From NCBI RefSeq assembly GCF_014529535.1, contig NW_023503442.1, positions 434,001 through 498,000 of the forward strand: a stretch of 64,000 bases of DNA, in the 5' to 3' direction. The DNA is from Bradysia coprophila (Eukaryota; Arthropoda; Insecta; Diptera; Sciaridae). This document shows, in pieces, positions 11,225 through 22,880 of the stretch; the stretch's first letter is position 1, and every line of letters starts with the position of its first letter. The position numbers and the translations under genes are program-made. Under the pieces are notes generated by a model that did no database searches, was not told the origin of the DNA, and worked only from the letters and a program-made list of their open reading frames with translations.

Positions 11225-12262
11225 TTGTAACATCCTTCCATTTCAGGAGATCTAGCAGCAGCTCTGCTGAAATTCTACATTCGTGGCAAAGAACATAAAG
11301 TTGTTGTTGCCTCTGCATACATGCCTCCAAACCAGGAGATTAAAGATTTGATGAATCACTGTAAAAAAATTACCGTTCCGGTCCTAGTAGGAACAGACGC
11401 GAATTCGCATCACAAAGTCTGGGGAAGCACTGACTGCAATACAAGAGGCGAGAACATTTAGAAACTCCGTCAGAGAAGCAGTTATAGACTTAACGTTGTG
11501 TTCAGTACACATTGAACATTTAATAAATGACTGGAAAGTCACCGATGAAATACTCACATCCGACCATAGGTGTATTACGTTCAACATTAAAACTGATTAC
11601 ACACCTAAAGCCAAATTTAGGAGCCCCGCAGGTACCGACTGGGTGAAATTCAAGCGGCAGCTCGGAAGGGTTATACCGAAGTCGATTGATCCCATCGATA
11701 GTAAGGAAGAATTAGAAAAAATTGCAAGTTCCTTCAATGAAGAGATGATAGAGAGCTTCCACAAAGCTTGTCCAGAAAAAACTATCAAGACAGGTAGATC
11801 GGTTCAATTCTTCACGTCAGAAATTCTCAAAAATAGAAAAGAAACCAGAAGAGAGTTTAATAGAGCAAAGTCTAAAACGCCAGAAGCTATCGAAAGACGG
11901 CGTAAAGCACAAAGCTTCTATAAAGTCCTGAGAAGAAAAAAAAATCGTTTACAGAGTATTGCAGCTCGGTTAACACGTTTTCTGCAATTGCGAAACTGAT
12001 GAAGGGATCCTTTTTATGCAATAGGGTCTATGAAACTCCCATCCGGAGAATACACTAATTCCCCTGAATAGACTTTAGGTCATAAGATGGACTACCATTT
12101 CCCAGAAAACAAAAAGGACCTCGAGGAAATTCAACAGGATAATTCTTCGTCAGATTATTTACTGGAAATAGGAGACGTAAACGTCGCCCAACAAATTGTC
12201 ACCAAAGACAGAATCCAATGGGCAGTCAACTCCTTCTTACCAATCAAATCAATGTCCTTGAA
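11225..12262 (+). pseudogene. R1/LOA-type LINE, endonuclease and start of RT
   Basis: The frame reads VVVASAYMPP, VLVGTDANSHHKVWGS, then after an internal stop NDWKVTDEILTSDHRCITF: the DxNxHH...WGS and SDH motifs of an apurinic-type endonuclease. A linker follows and then MDYHFP and KDRIQWAVNSFLPIKS, the entry to RT in R1/LOA-like LINEs. It ends abruptly at a palindromic repeat (12262-12490), so all RT and RNase H parts are missing. Confidence 0.8.
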
Positions 12263-12269
12263 TTTAGCA

Positions 12270-12490
12270 CAAGATTAAAAACACAAGATTAGTAAATATC
12301 TTGATATATCAAGATTTGGTGACACGAATCTTGATATATCAAGATTGGGTGACACGAATCTTGATATATCAAGATTGGGTGACATGAATCTTGATACATC
12401 AAGATTCATGTCATCGGATCTTGATATATCAGAATTCAGAAATTTACCAGAAACCAAGAAAATCTTGATATATCAAGAACCGGTCACATG
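12270..12490. repeat. Palindromic minisatellite (CTTGATATATCAAG)
   Basis: About six units of ~30 bp, each with the perfect 14-bp palindrome CTTGATATATCAAG followed by a spacer like 'attgggtgacacgaat'. The left border (CACAAGATTAGTAAATATC) recurs as both ends of the small element at 18075-18155. Confidence 0.85.
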
Positions 12491-12656
12491 AATCTTGAAT
12501 CTTCACTTTCAAAAAAATCCCTCTAAGATTAACGAACAGTTACTTCTAAAAGATTCTGGCGCATCTGATGAGTGTTGAAGTAAATCGAATATTTTTTAAC
12601 GAAGGGTGTCGTCGTTGTTAAAATGAAACAATGCACACGTAACATCATAACACAGA

Positions 12657-14345
12657 AGATTCAGAAACTGACGATAATTGACGTGAAAAAACCCTCTGTT
12701 TCAGTGTAAAATTTTGTTTAAAAAAAAACAATGTCGACTAACGATTCAACTAGCCAACTTGGAACAGCTGTAAGCAAGAAACGTAAAGCTCCTGTCGTCA
12801 CCAGTGAATTCTGTAAGCGATCGTGCTCTAAACTATACTTAGATGAAAAAAGGGCAGACGTTCATTTTGTTCAATGCAAATGGAGTAAAGTACAAAATAC
12901 CGGCTCATAAGTACATGTTGGCAGTCGGGAGTCCGGTATTTGATGCAATGTTTTATGGAAAATTGAAAGTAACAGGAGACGTGACCATAACGGATTGCAG
13001 GGCAGAATCGTTCAAAGAATCTTTACAATTCTTCTATTTGGAACACGTCGATCGTTTTTGGGCGGAAAATCTTACCATGGAAACCAGAGCCTAATATTTG
13101 GGAATCGCTTTTGAGAATTTTTGGGAATTAAGGAATTTTAGGGAATTTTTGGGAATTTTGGGAATTAATTCCCAAAAATTCCCTAAAATTCCCAAAAAAT
13201 TTCTTTTCTTTGCATTTTTATAATTAAATGCTCGTAAAAGATCAGGAAAAGTTCAAAAACCTTTAAAAACTATGAACAAGCAAAATAAAAGAGATTTTTT
13301 TTGGAATTTTAGTGAACTTTTGAGATTTAGTTCCCAAATATTATGCTCTGAAGGATATAATTCTTGTCGATGTACTCGCACCAGCCAGGGCGTATACTCT
13401 ACTTGTAGGTCTCTCCAAAGCCGACATTAGTACAACACTACAATAATTTAAGAGCAATCTACACTCCGACCCCCTATGAAATACATTTTTGATGATAACT
13501 TTTTATTCGAATTATTTTTGAAAAAAGTGGCCTCATCGTTTGGTGCCAGAACATATGAGGTTTCGATAGCCACTGGAATTGTCCAGATTGATGTAGTGTA
13601 CTGAGAAAAAACTCAAAACTCCTAAAATTTGTGTTTTTTGTGATATTTTTTGGACTTTTGAGTTTTCTCGGCGTAGACTGCATCAACTTTGACAATAAAC
13701 CGCGAGCGTTAGTCCATATTATTTTTATTTCAATGAACACATCAAAAACACACTGAAAATGTATATTGATATTGGAAAAGTGGAATTTGAAATTCTTAAT
13801 TTCAGTTTAAAAAGCCGCTCCAATTTTCAAAAAATCTCGCGCTTGAAAAAAAAAAGAATTTCGTGACTTAACAAATTGGGATGTTTTATTTGTTGACAGT
13901 TTCTTTTAATTGTGATCACCGAGATAACCAAAAAACCAACACTAACAAACAAAATATTCCTATCAGCTGACAGATACCTAATATCACATTTCGATTCTTT
14001 AGAGTTTCCGTACGTGAGTTCATCATGGCAGTGATTTTTAGACCCGTACGAAGTACTGGGGTCTTATGCGTTTACGCATACGTCCGTAACACGTCGAATT
14101 GAACTCACTGAGTAAGGGGAAACCTATTGTGGTTGTCTAGAGATGCCAAATCAGTGAAAAAAAATGTCCGTCTGATGCACGATAACTTGAGTAAAACGCA
14201 TCCGATCTTTTTTTTCCCGTTTGGTAATGTCAAAAGACAGGCTAAGTTCGAAGATGAGTGATTTTGGATCGACCCTTCCCGAGCTGTGGCCCAATAAGTG
14301 CTTTACGGTTTTTCGAAGATATCTCCGGACATTCAAACGTTACAC
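12657..14345 (+). repeat. Inverted duplication, left copy
   Basis: This segment matches the reverse complement of 21165-22880 almost base for base. The match begins at 'aagattcagaaactgacg' (12657) and ends at 'cattcaaacgttacactt' (14345). It contains a BTB exon, the left part of the hAT insertion and the left end of a family B element. Differences include a 2-bp deletion in the BTB exon on this side. Confidence 0.9.
13445..13740. repeat. Repeat with inverted partners at 15130-15190 and 16330-16437
   Basis: The 13445-13550 sequence (including 'ctacactccgacc' and 'tttggtgcca') is the approximate reverse complement of 16330-16437. Pieces of the adjoining sequence ('cgatagccactgga') recur inverted at about 15145. 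Together they suggest an older nested element inside the hAT insertion. Confidence 0.6.
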
Positions 14346-15066
14346 TTGTAACTGATACGTTAAATAAAAGTTATTTACAATACCGATCGACAAAAAATCA
14401 GGGAAAAAAAAGTTTTTGAAATTATGTTATCCAGAGCGTGAGCTAGGTCTCTTGGAGTGAGCTCTTATCTGGCTACTAGGCCGTACAGTGAACGTGGAGT
14501 ATTTTGTCAATATCTCGAGTAAATTTTGACCGAATTTCATGAATTTTTTTTTGTTTGAAAGGTATTAACGAATGTAAAGCGTCGGTAAAATTTCCGGTCT
14601 CCTAACAAAATGGCTGCCGGTGGCCATATTGGATTTTAATAAAAGTGATATATCTTGGGAAAAATGGTACTTAGAGAGTTTCTGTTAACATGGAAATAAT
14701 TTGTTATGTGTGTGGGGTGTTTCAGGCATTCCATATATGGACATCTATATATATCTATATTCACCTATATTGAGCTATATACAGGCATATAGAGCTATAT
14801 AATAGCATTTTCATCTGTGAAATGTTTATTTATAGGTAAATATAGCTGTTTAAATAGGAATTTATGAAAGTTGACTTCGTACGGGGCTGTCTATATTGCC
14901 TCCGGCAATTTATTTGTATATGCTAACAAGGCAAAGAAAGATAATGTAAGTGATTTTAAAGGGCGAATAGCTTTTCAGTAGAGAATGAAGTAAAAGAAAT
15001 GAAGAGTTTCACAGTAAAGGCTTTTGATACGAATAGGTGTTTCGTACGGGTCGGCGTTAGCTATGT
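14033..15066 (+). mobile_element. Family B element
   Basis: Left end 'agacccgtacgaagtactgg', right end 'gtacgggtcggcgttagc'; the ends are inverted around GACCCGTACG. The inside has blocks shared with 36001-37560 and 56757-57955 (caatatctcgagtaaattttgacc, 'ggcatt...atatggacatctata', 'acttcgtacggggctgtctat'). No protein-coding capacity. Confidence 0.75.
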
Positions 15067-16680
15067 TTTTAATTAATTTCTATAAAAAAATAGAAAAAGT
15101 TTTTATAACAAAACTAAACTTTTATTAAAAAAGGCTCGCGGTTTACTCTGGTGGCTATCGAAACTTTATTGGGTAATTCCAGCTAATTTGTGACTGTTCG
15201 AAATATTTTCACCAATTGAAATGCGATTTCGGCAAACTTTTTTTTCCTTGAAAGCTGTTGACCAGACGCGTCGTTTAAGCCCCATATTACGTCGGTGGCT
15301 AAAAATCTCGGGGAGATACAACCATAAAAATGAATGCTTGTTTTCAGAAATTTTTTTGAAAATTCTAGTTTATTTCACGAAACCTGAACCGATTTCACTA
15401 AACTTTTTTTTTGCTGAAAGCTATTGACAAGACGCGTAGTTTGACACCAATATGAGGTTATTGTAAAATGCGGTCTCGGGGAGACATGACCAAAAAGTGT
15501 TTGTTTGTATTCGACATTCCGAGATATTCTCAATAAATCTCAAATGATTTTTGTAAATTTGTTTTCCTGTAGATGTGGACCATATAATTCCACAATTGCT
15601 CCAAATGACACGAAATTAAATTTTTTGAAGATTTTTGGTTCATTCTGCTTCGAAGTAAGGTAAAATCACTTCGACCCAAACGTTGCCGAAATTACATTTT
15701 TTCAAATAAAAACTGAAGATCGGTGTCATTCGAAAGCTACAGCATATGACTTCACGAGAAAAATAACTTTGAGTCAATCAGGTTAGTTGGGTGAGTAAAG
15801 TAGGTGACAACAGCTTCCCAGTGGTGATAAAAGTCATCCTCGAATTTTAACTCGTCGAGATTATCTCGAAAAATTTTATAACCATTTTTTTAAACGGTTT
15901 TGAGCCGAAACAACATTTTCTGTGGGGTAACAACCACCAATTGTGAAAAAAATATATTTCTGGCTATTTATGACCTCCGAAAAATATCACTTTTTTAGAT
16001 ATATCTCCCCCAAATTTTGGGTTACCAACCTCATATTGGGCTTAAACTGCGCGTCTTGACCATAGCTTTCAGGGAAAAAAATCAGTTTTTATTTGGTGAA
16101 ACTATTTCGAAAAGTCACAAACGTGTAACGCAACTAACCGCCGACTTTTGCGATCACACAAGTCAGACTTCGCAGGCTAAAAATTCCAATTCTTGTTGGT
16201 ATGAAAGCACTGTGTCTCCTGAGTATTAGAAAATTTATAGACTGATTTGTTACCGCAAAACATAGCCAGCACAATTAACTTTATGACTCACAGTTAACGA
16301 AATTTGTAACGCAACTAACCATGGAATTACCCGTTGTGGCACCAAACGATGAAACCACTTTTTTCAAAAAATATTCTAATAAGAAGTTATCATCGAAAAT
16401 GTTTTTCATAGAAGGTCGGAGTGTAGACTGCTCTTAAAATAATTATTTTTGAGTTATAGCCGCAAAAAGGTTTTCGGTACCCTCTGACATGCTTTCACCT
16501 TGGAACACTTTAACCGAAAATTTAAAAAAATGTTCGAAAAAAAAATGAAAGATACGATTCTCTAGAATTGAAGACGAATCTATCACTCCTTAAAATCGGA
16601 GACCATTTGTTCACCTATCACCATCACCTCCAGTTTTGGCGATATGCCGCTTAAGCTCAATTTACTGAATATACTATATT
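15067..16680. other. Non-coding interior of the hAT insertion
   Basis: Apart from the inverted fragments at 15130-15190 and 16330-16437, I see no gene. Short open frames at 15221-15427 and 16017-16229 lack motifs. Confidence 0.4.
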
Positions 16681-17729
16681 CAATATTCTGAAATATTTGT
16701 TGTTTTTTTTTGGGAATTTTTGGGAATTTTTGGGAATTTAGGAAATTTTTGGAAATTTTTGGGAATTTTGGGAATTTAGAGAGTTAATTACCAAATATTA
16801 GGCTCTGATGGAAACGGTCGGCTGGATTTTGGAACAGACCATATTAAGCAATCGAAGCTTGCTACGAAAATTCGTACTAGATCGAATTATGGATAATAGT
16901 CGGGAATACTTCAAATCAAAGTCATTCAAAGATTGTACTCCGGAAATATTGAAGATGATCCTGAAATTGGAACGCCTCAATGTTCCAGAAAGCTTTGTGT
17001 TTGATGCGTGCATCGCTTGGTCAAGAAATGTATGCGTCAACATGGGCGTGGACCCAACTATGCTGAATTTTCGTCACCAGCTGGATGACTGTTTTCATCT
17101 GATTCAATTTTCTGCAATGTCTCGCACCCAAATACATTCTTGCCTATCAAAATACAGTGAGCTGTTTACGCAGAACGAACTCTTAGAAATAATCAACATA
17201 GCCACGCTGGGTGACGGGGCGCAGCTAACATATTTTGTTGGAAAGAGTCGAGTCAAATCCGCCAAATGGGACACCAATGCCTACATGGTATTTTCGCCAA
17301 AACGTTTTACCGACCGCAGTTTAAGGAAATGCGAGACGGGTCTATTCCACACAAAAAGTAACCTTTCACTAGGTGCTGTTGCTATGCAACCCATCGTCGC
17401 GAACACGAAGCAGAGAGGTAGAATGCGAGGCGTAATGAAAATCATCGAATGCAATGATAATGGCGACACCAGCAACTTCAACGTTCTTACCGAGCAACCA
17501 CTGGTTGCGACTTACGGTGACGAAACGACTCCGAGAAGTTTCATAAAATTGGTCCGACCAGTTATGATTAAGCGTCATAAATTCTACTACATTCGAATTG
17601 AGTTCGATTCGAGTTGGATCGACGGGAAATTCACAACGAAATTTTTTTCGAGCAAACAGTACGTTGCCATACGCGACTACGTCATGCTGTTCCAGTTCGG
17701 ATTTATATCCCATTTGTATTGTATATGAG

Positions 17730-18065
17730 TGATGACGTTATAATAATAATGACGTAAAGTGAATAAGGAAAGGACGGATTCTTGTTTTTTTTTAATCAAA
17801 TCCCGAGGGGAAAACAACTATGAAGAATTCTACTCACTACAATTGAAACCACTTTAGGTGGGGGATGCTGTCCCCTGAACTTCTTGTTCAAAACTGATTT
17901 TATTTTCCTTTCTTTTTACACTTCTTTCTCTATGCTCCCTCGATCACTTTGAATTTGATTTTCTTCCTAACGAAAACGCGATCATACATTGGAATGCTCC
18001 GGTCCCACCACATTCGGCCACATTTTCTAGTCATTCGCTCATAATTTGTGCTCTTTCGTTCCAAT
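17730..18065. other. Unassigned stretch downstream of the BTB pseudogene
   Basis: Nothing recognisable; it probably includes the former 3' UTR of the BTB gene. Confidence 0.35.
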
Positions 18066-18074
18066 CATACAAAA

Positions 18075-18155
18075 AACACAAGATTAGTAAATATCTTGTA
18101 ATATCAAGATTCGTGTCACCAAATCTTGATATATCAAGATATTTACTAATCTTGT
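18075..18155. mobile_element. Small palindromic MITE
   Basis: About 81 bp with perfect 20-bp terminal inverted repeats CACAAGATTAGTAAATATCT, and CTTGATATATCAAG inside. The right flank ('ctaaattcaaggacatt') is the reverse complement of the left flank of the array at 12270, so the two sites are related by inversion. Confidence 0.7.
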
Positions 18156-18164
18156 GCTAAATTC

Positions 18165-18330
18165 AAGGACATTAATAAAGCGACTTTTAAGAATAAATTA
18201 AGAAGGGAGGTCCTAGACATTACACTGTGCTCGCAAGATATTGCACTTTGTATCAGTGACTGGTCAGTCAGTGACTACATTCAAACATCAGACCACGAAT
18301 GTATGGTAAACGGTAAAAAATATCGAATGG
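18165..18330 (+). pseudogene. R1/LOA-like LINE endonuclease fragment
   Basis: Translates to a stretch with VLDITLCS, ISDWSVSDYIQTSDHECM, matching the C-terminal part of the LINE endonuclease at 11480-11590 (the SDH motif is kept). It is cut off by degraded 'gacaaaataactac' iteron sequence at 18330-18400. Confidence 0.7.
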
Positions 18331-18630
18331 ACAAAATAACTACTACCAAAATACCAACTACATAATAACTACTTTCAGTATAACCATGTTCATAATAACT
18401 AACAGACAGAATGGTTCAGACGATCAACATCTATTTTCTGGGGAATATCCCAATATAGACCAACATTATTTTGTACGTACGTTATAGAAGTTGCAAACCT
18501 TAATTTCTAGATTTGCATTATTTGTCCATGCCCATATAACGGTTATTTCATTGGGCATATTTACTTTGTGGAACCATAACATTACGTTAACAAGTTTTGA
18601 TCCAGAGATTAAATTTGAGATTTTGTAAAA

Positions 18631-20090
18631 ATGAGTACAGTAAATTTGGAATCACTAAGTGGCGAAGAATTCTTTAAAGAAATAGAAATACGAATCAAGA
18701 CAAAAATACCGCAGTGCTTACGACTAATTTTAATTCATCGTGATATTGACTCAGCGTCTGTTTTTTCTAAATTGAATGATGAATGTATTGCCGACATCGA
18801 AGAATTCGTAATAACTGAGCTAGAGGAAGCTATGATTCCCGACCAGCGAGTGCTCGACCACTATTTGGGAACGTATCGCAAATGCCGGGCTAAATCAAAT
18901 TTTCGAGCGGACAAAGAATTATCCTCAAATTGATTTCGGACGCTTGTGCAAACGTACTATCAAATGACGACAAGGGCTCCAATTTTTGCATCGAGAATTC
19001 GAATACAACGTCTGCTTCCTCAACGGAACGTAGCTCACAGCTTATGAGAATAATGGAACGTATTGAAAAGCCATCAACTAATACTAAGGAATTTAACCTC
19101 TTCAACTACATTGGATCGTTGATGATCACTATATTTAACGATGCAAAACGTCTTACTTTGAGCGCATGGTCCTGGCCATCTCGGCACGTAGCTACTGAAA
19201 AAGCGAATCATTTTCGAGCTACTGGGGATTCTGAATGTACTCCTACTTTGTATTATGTGACACCAATGCAGCACCGAACATTTCTTGACTGTATAGTTGA
19301 CAGCAACAAAGCGGACTTTGTAAACTCTTTAAAGAATGCTTGGGCTATGTCTCTACGAGTAGATGTTTCCGTTGACCGCACGCAGGATCACAACATTTAT
19401 GTATTGGGTAATATTGTAAATAACGATGCTACGATGTCGACTGTGTTTATTGGTTTTCAAATACCGGAAAAAGGAAAATCATTGGGATATTTTGAATGTG
19501 TAAAGAGTGTAGTGAACAATATTTGGAAGTGGCAAGAGCTCCTCGCATTAGTTACATCATTGGTTACTGACGGCGAAGCCTTAAATTCGGGTTCAGAACA
19601 CAGTCTTTGGATTAGATTCGAAAAAGAAGTCCGAAAGTTAAGTTCGCGAAAACAGCCAATCATCTCCATATGGTGCGTACCACATAGATTCAATCTTGCG
19701 TGGAAAGACGTTTGCAACGACTGTCCAATGATTGCTGAGATCATAGCACTCGCATCTAGTCTCTCATCATATTTTCACAAATCCGGAGCCCGTACAGAAT
19801 AACTCAGAAATGTCGCAACTGGTAATAACCTTCAGAAGCCTCTTCGGTACATTTCTCACTTTGAAGTTCGGTGGACCGAATTCGTTTCACTACTGTTAAC
19901 TGTCACTCTGAGAAACTGGCGATGATCAATGGATTACTTCGAATCGGAAAATGAAACAGGTCTTTCAAACCGTTGGCGACTATACGACCGATTGCATTTT
20001 CTAACATTTATCACTGATATTCTTAACTTGCTAGAGAAATTTCAAAAAAAACATTTGAAAGTGATACGATCAGTATTTTAAGAGTGATAT
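18631..20090 (+). pseudogene. hAT transposase (KIAA1586-like)
   Basis: The N-terminal part (18631-18933) begins MSTVNLESLSGEEFF. A one-base frameshift near 18920 leads to the transposase core (18930-19802): LRVDVSVDRTQDHNIYV (first Asp), LVTDGEALNSG (second Asp), IWCVPHRFNLAWKD (C-x2-H) and SYFHKSGARTE. After a stop, remnants of EVRWTEFVSLL and NWR follow to about 20090. The order D, D, CxxH, RW is typical of hAT transposases of the KIAA1586/ZBED-related kind. C-terminal dimerisation motifs were not found. No terminal repeats could be tied to it, so it need not belong to the 13085-16807 element. Confidence 0.85.
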
Positions 20091-20436
20091 CGCCAAAAGT
20101 TGAACCAATTTTGGTGAAAATAAATACAATGGTTCGGCGATCCAGGCAAGCTATAGCTCGTTTGAATCGTCTTTCAATTCTAAGAAATAGGGATCTTTTA
20201 GTTTTTCTGTTAGTTTCCCATTTTCGGAGTGAACACGTGAAAAGTCATAGCATGTCAAGGGGTGGTGAAAACAGTTTTTTTGTGATAGCTCAAGATAGAC
20301 ATGTTTCTAAAAGTTGAAAACTTGTAGGAATATAGGCCTTTGGCAGACCTTCATAAAGAGTATAATCATCGGTATGGGCCGCCACCCGTTCTAGACTTAT
20401 GACTCAAAATATGGTCAATGTTTGGACAGTCCTACT

Positions 20437-20549
20437 GGCTTGCAACAGAATTTATCCGCGGAACTGACTATAGGGTGTTGTAGCTGGACTTACCCTCTTT
20501 CATTCCACGTATAAAAAACCCCAGATAAATTCTGTTGCAAGCCATAAAG
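20437..20549. repeat. Short terminal-inverted-repeat MITE
   Basis: GGCTTGCAACAGAATTTATC at the left and its perfect reverse complement at the right, about 113 bp end to end. The interior is unique. Confidence 0.65.
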
Positions 20550-20609
20550 TTAGTCGAGGTAAAATGTTGCTCCAGGAGACCCATATTTTTCAGTGTTTTC
20601 AACTTGTTT

Positions 20610-21165
20610 TTGGTCTTCTAACAAGCTGGAGCGATTGAAATGAAATAAACTAAATCAAAATTACATGTTCAGCTCAAAATTGTCCTGAACCGAGCGATCG
20701 TTGGTCTTGAAAATGTTGCTTTCCTCCTACTTCGTAGTAGGTGGAAAACCTCATTTCTTTGACTTCACAAAATGAACAGAAACTCAATTGTTTGCTACGA
20801 ATATAGGTTTCTTGCTAAGCAGAGATGCGCACCGTCCATTTACATATAAAAAACGTTATTTTACACACATTTCCATATTGTGTGACCTCTAGTGAAGCAC
20901 AAACTACATCTTGAGTGACCATTTATTGACTGTAGAAGAACGCTGCGCATCTCTGCTTAGCAATAAACCTATATTCGTAGCAACCAATTGAGTTTCTGTT
21001 CATTTTGTGAAGTCAAAGAAATGAGGTTTTCCACCTACTACGAAGTAGGAGGAAAGCAACATTTTCAAGACCAACGATCGCTCGGTTCAGGACAATTTTG
21101 AGCTGAACATGTAATTTTGATTTAGTTTACTTCATTTCAATCGCTCCAGCCTATTTGAAGACCAA
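20610..21165. mobile_element. Foldback element at the inverted-duplication breakpoint
   Basis: Arms of about 220 bp (20610-20830 and 20945-21165) are nearly perfect reverse complements, starting TTGGTCTTC and ending GAAGACCAA. They include the self-complementary 'cctacttcgtagtagg'. The loop is about 115 bp. The right end coincides with the boundary of the 12657-14345 / 21165-22880 inverted duplication. Confidence 0.88.
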
Positions 21166-22880
21166 GTGTAACGTTTGAATGTCCGGAGATATCTTCGAAA
21201 AACCGTAAAGCACTTATTGGGCCACAGCTCGGGAAGGGTCGATCCAAAATCACTCATCTTCGAACTTAGCCTGTCTTTTGACATTACCAAACGGGAAAAA
21301 AAAGATCGGATGCGTTTTACTCAAGTTATCGTGCATCAGACGGACATTTTTTTTCACTGATTTGGCATCTCTAGACAACCACAATAGGTTTCCCCTTACT
21401 CAGTGAGTCCAATTCGACGTGTTACGGACGTATGCGTAAACGCATAAGACCCCAGTACTTCGTACGGGTCTAAAAATCACTGCCATGATGAACTCACGTA
21501 CGGAAACTCTAAAGAATCGAAATGTGATATTAGGTATCTGTCAGCTGATAGGAATATTTTGTTTGTTAGTGTTGGTTTTTTGGTTATCTCGGTGATCACA
21601 ATTAAAAGAAACTGTCAACAAATAAAACATCCCAATTTGTTAAGTCACGAAATTGTTTTTTTTTTCAAGCGCGAGATTTTTTGAAAATTGGAGCGGCTTT
21701 TTAAACTGAAATTAAGAATTTCAAATTCCACTTTTCTAATATCAATATACATTTTCAGTGTGTTTTTGATGTGTTCATTGAAATAAAAATAATATGGACT
21801 AACGCTCGCGGTTTATTGTCAAAATTGATGCAGTCTACGCCGAGAAAACTCAAAAGTCCAAAAAATATCACCAAAAACACAAATTTTAGGAGTTTTGAGT
21901 TTTTTCTCAGTACACTACATCAATCTGGACAATTCCAGTGGCTATCGAAACCTTATATGTTCTCTGGCACCAAACGATGAGGCCACTTTTTTCAAAAATA
22001 ATTCCAATAAAAAGTTATCATCAAAAATGTATTTCATAGGGGTGTCGGAGTGTAGATTGTTCTTAAATTATTGTAGTGTTGTACTAATGTCGGCTTTGGA
22101 GAGACCTACAAGTAGAGTATACGCCCTGGCTGGTGCGAGTACATCGACAAGAATTATATCCTTCAGAGCATAATATTTGGGAACTAAATCTCAAATGTTC
22201 ACTAAAATTCCAAAAAAAATCTCTTTTAGTTTGCTTGTTCATAGTTTTTAAAGGTTTTTGAACTTTTCCTGATCTTTTACGAGCATTTAATTATAAAAAT
22301 GCAAAGAAAAGAATTTTTTTTGGGAATTTTAGGGAATTTTTGGGAATTAATTCCCAAAATTCCCAAAAATTCCCTAAATTCCCAAAAATTCCCAAAATTC
22401 CCTAAAATTCCCAAAAATTCTCAAAAACGATTCCCAAATATTAGGCTCTGGTTTCCATGGTAAGATTTTCCGCCCAAAAACGATCGACGTGAGCCAAATA
22501 GAAGAATTGTAAAGATTCTTTGAACGATTCTGCCCTGCAATCCGTTATGGTCACGTCTCCTGTTACTTTCAATTTTCCATAAAACATTGCATCAAATACC
22601 GGACTCCCGACTGCCAACATGTACTTATGAGCCGGTATTTTGTACTTTACTCCATTTGCATTGAATACAAAATGAACGTCTGCCCTTTTTTCATCTAAGT
22701 ATAGTTTAGAGCACGATCGCTTACAGAATTCACTGGTGACGACAGAAGCTTTACGTTTCTTGCTTACAGCTGTTCCAAGTTGGCTGGTTGAATCGTTAGT
22801 CGACATTGTTTTTTTTTAAATAAAATTTTACTCTGAAACAGAGTGTTTTTTCACGTCAATTATCGTCAGTTTCTGAATCT
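21165..22880 (-). repeat. Inverted duplication, right copy
   Basis: Reverse-complement partner of 12657-14345. It holds the left end of a family B element, the hAT left part including its TIR at 22450, and the BTB exon. The right boundary falls within the last codons of the transposase-like gene at 22856-25752. Confidence 0.9.
22441..22806 (-). pseudogene. BTB domain exon, truncated by the hAT end
   Basis: An intact 121-codon frame, MSTNDSTSQLG through ADVHFVFNANGVKYKIPAH and DAMFYG. This copy lacks the 2-bp deletion of the plus-strand copy. The last codons (ETRA, stop) read into the hAT terminus at 22450, so the BACK half is missing. It starts only 50 bp after the stop of the transposase-like gene on the same strand. 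Confidence 0.85.

Larger units (their letters stand above)
13085..16807. mobile_element. Non-autonomous hAT-type element inserted in the BTB gene
   Basis: Termini CAGAGCCTAATATTTGG...CCAAATATTAGGCTCTG are flanked by the 8-bp duplication ATGGAAAC (13077-13084 and 16808-16815). An 8-bp target duplication and CAGAG-type ends are diagnostic of hAT. The subterminal regions are GGGAATTTTT repeats. No transposase was recognised; the interior holds a family B element (14033-15066) and non-coding repeats. A second right-type terminus at 13331-13350 bounds an internal 266-bp MITE-like unit. Confidence 0.85.
12731..17728 (+). pseudogene. BTB-BACK protein gene, frameshifted and split by a hAT-type insertion
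   Basis: The BTB half (12731-13084) starts MSTNDSTSQLG and has ADVHFV, IPAHKYMLAVGSPVFDAMFYG and ITDCRAESFKESLQFFYL. The second half (16808-17728) has the BACK helices (FVLDRIMDNSREYF, VPESFVFDACIAW) and a C-terminal beta-rich PHR-like region. A 3.7-kb element (13085-16807) lies between duplicated ATGGAAAC sites; without it the frame runs LTMET-VGWILEQ. A 2-bp deletion near 12870 also breaks the frame. Proteins of this layout usually act as CUL3 substrate adaptors; nothing here shows this copy is active. Confidence 0.88.

Noticed and set aside
14151..14336. 61-codon frame identical to 21175-21360
   Set aside because: Lies in family B sequence inside the inverted duplication; no protein evidence.
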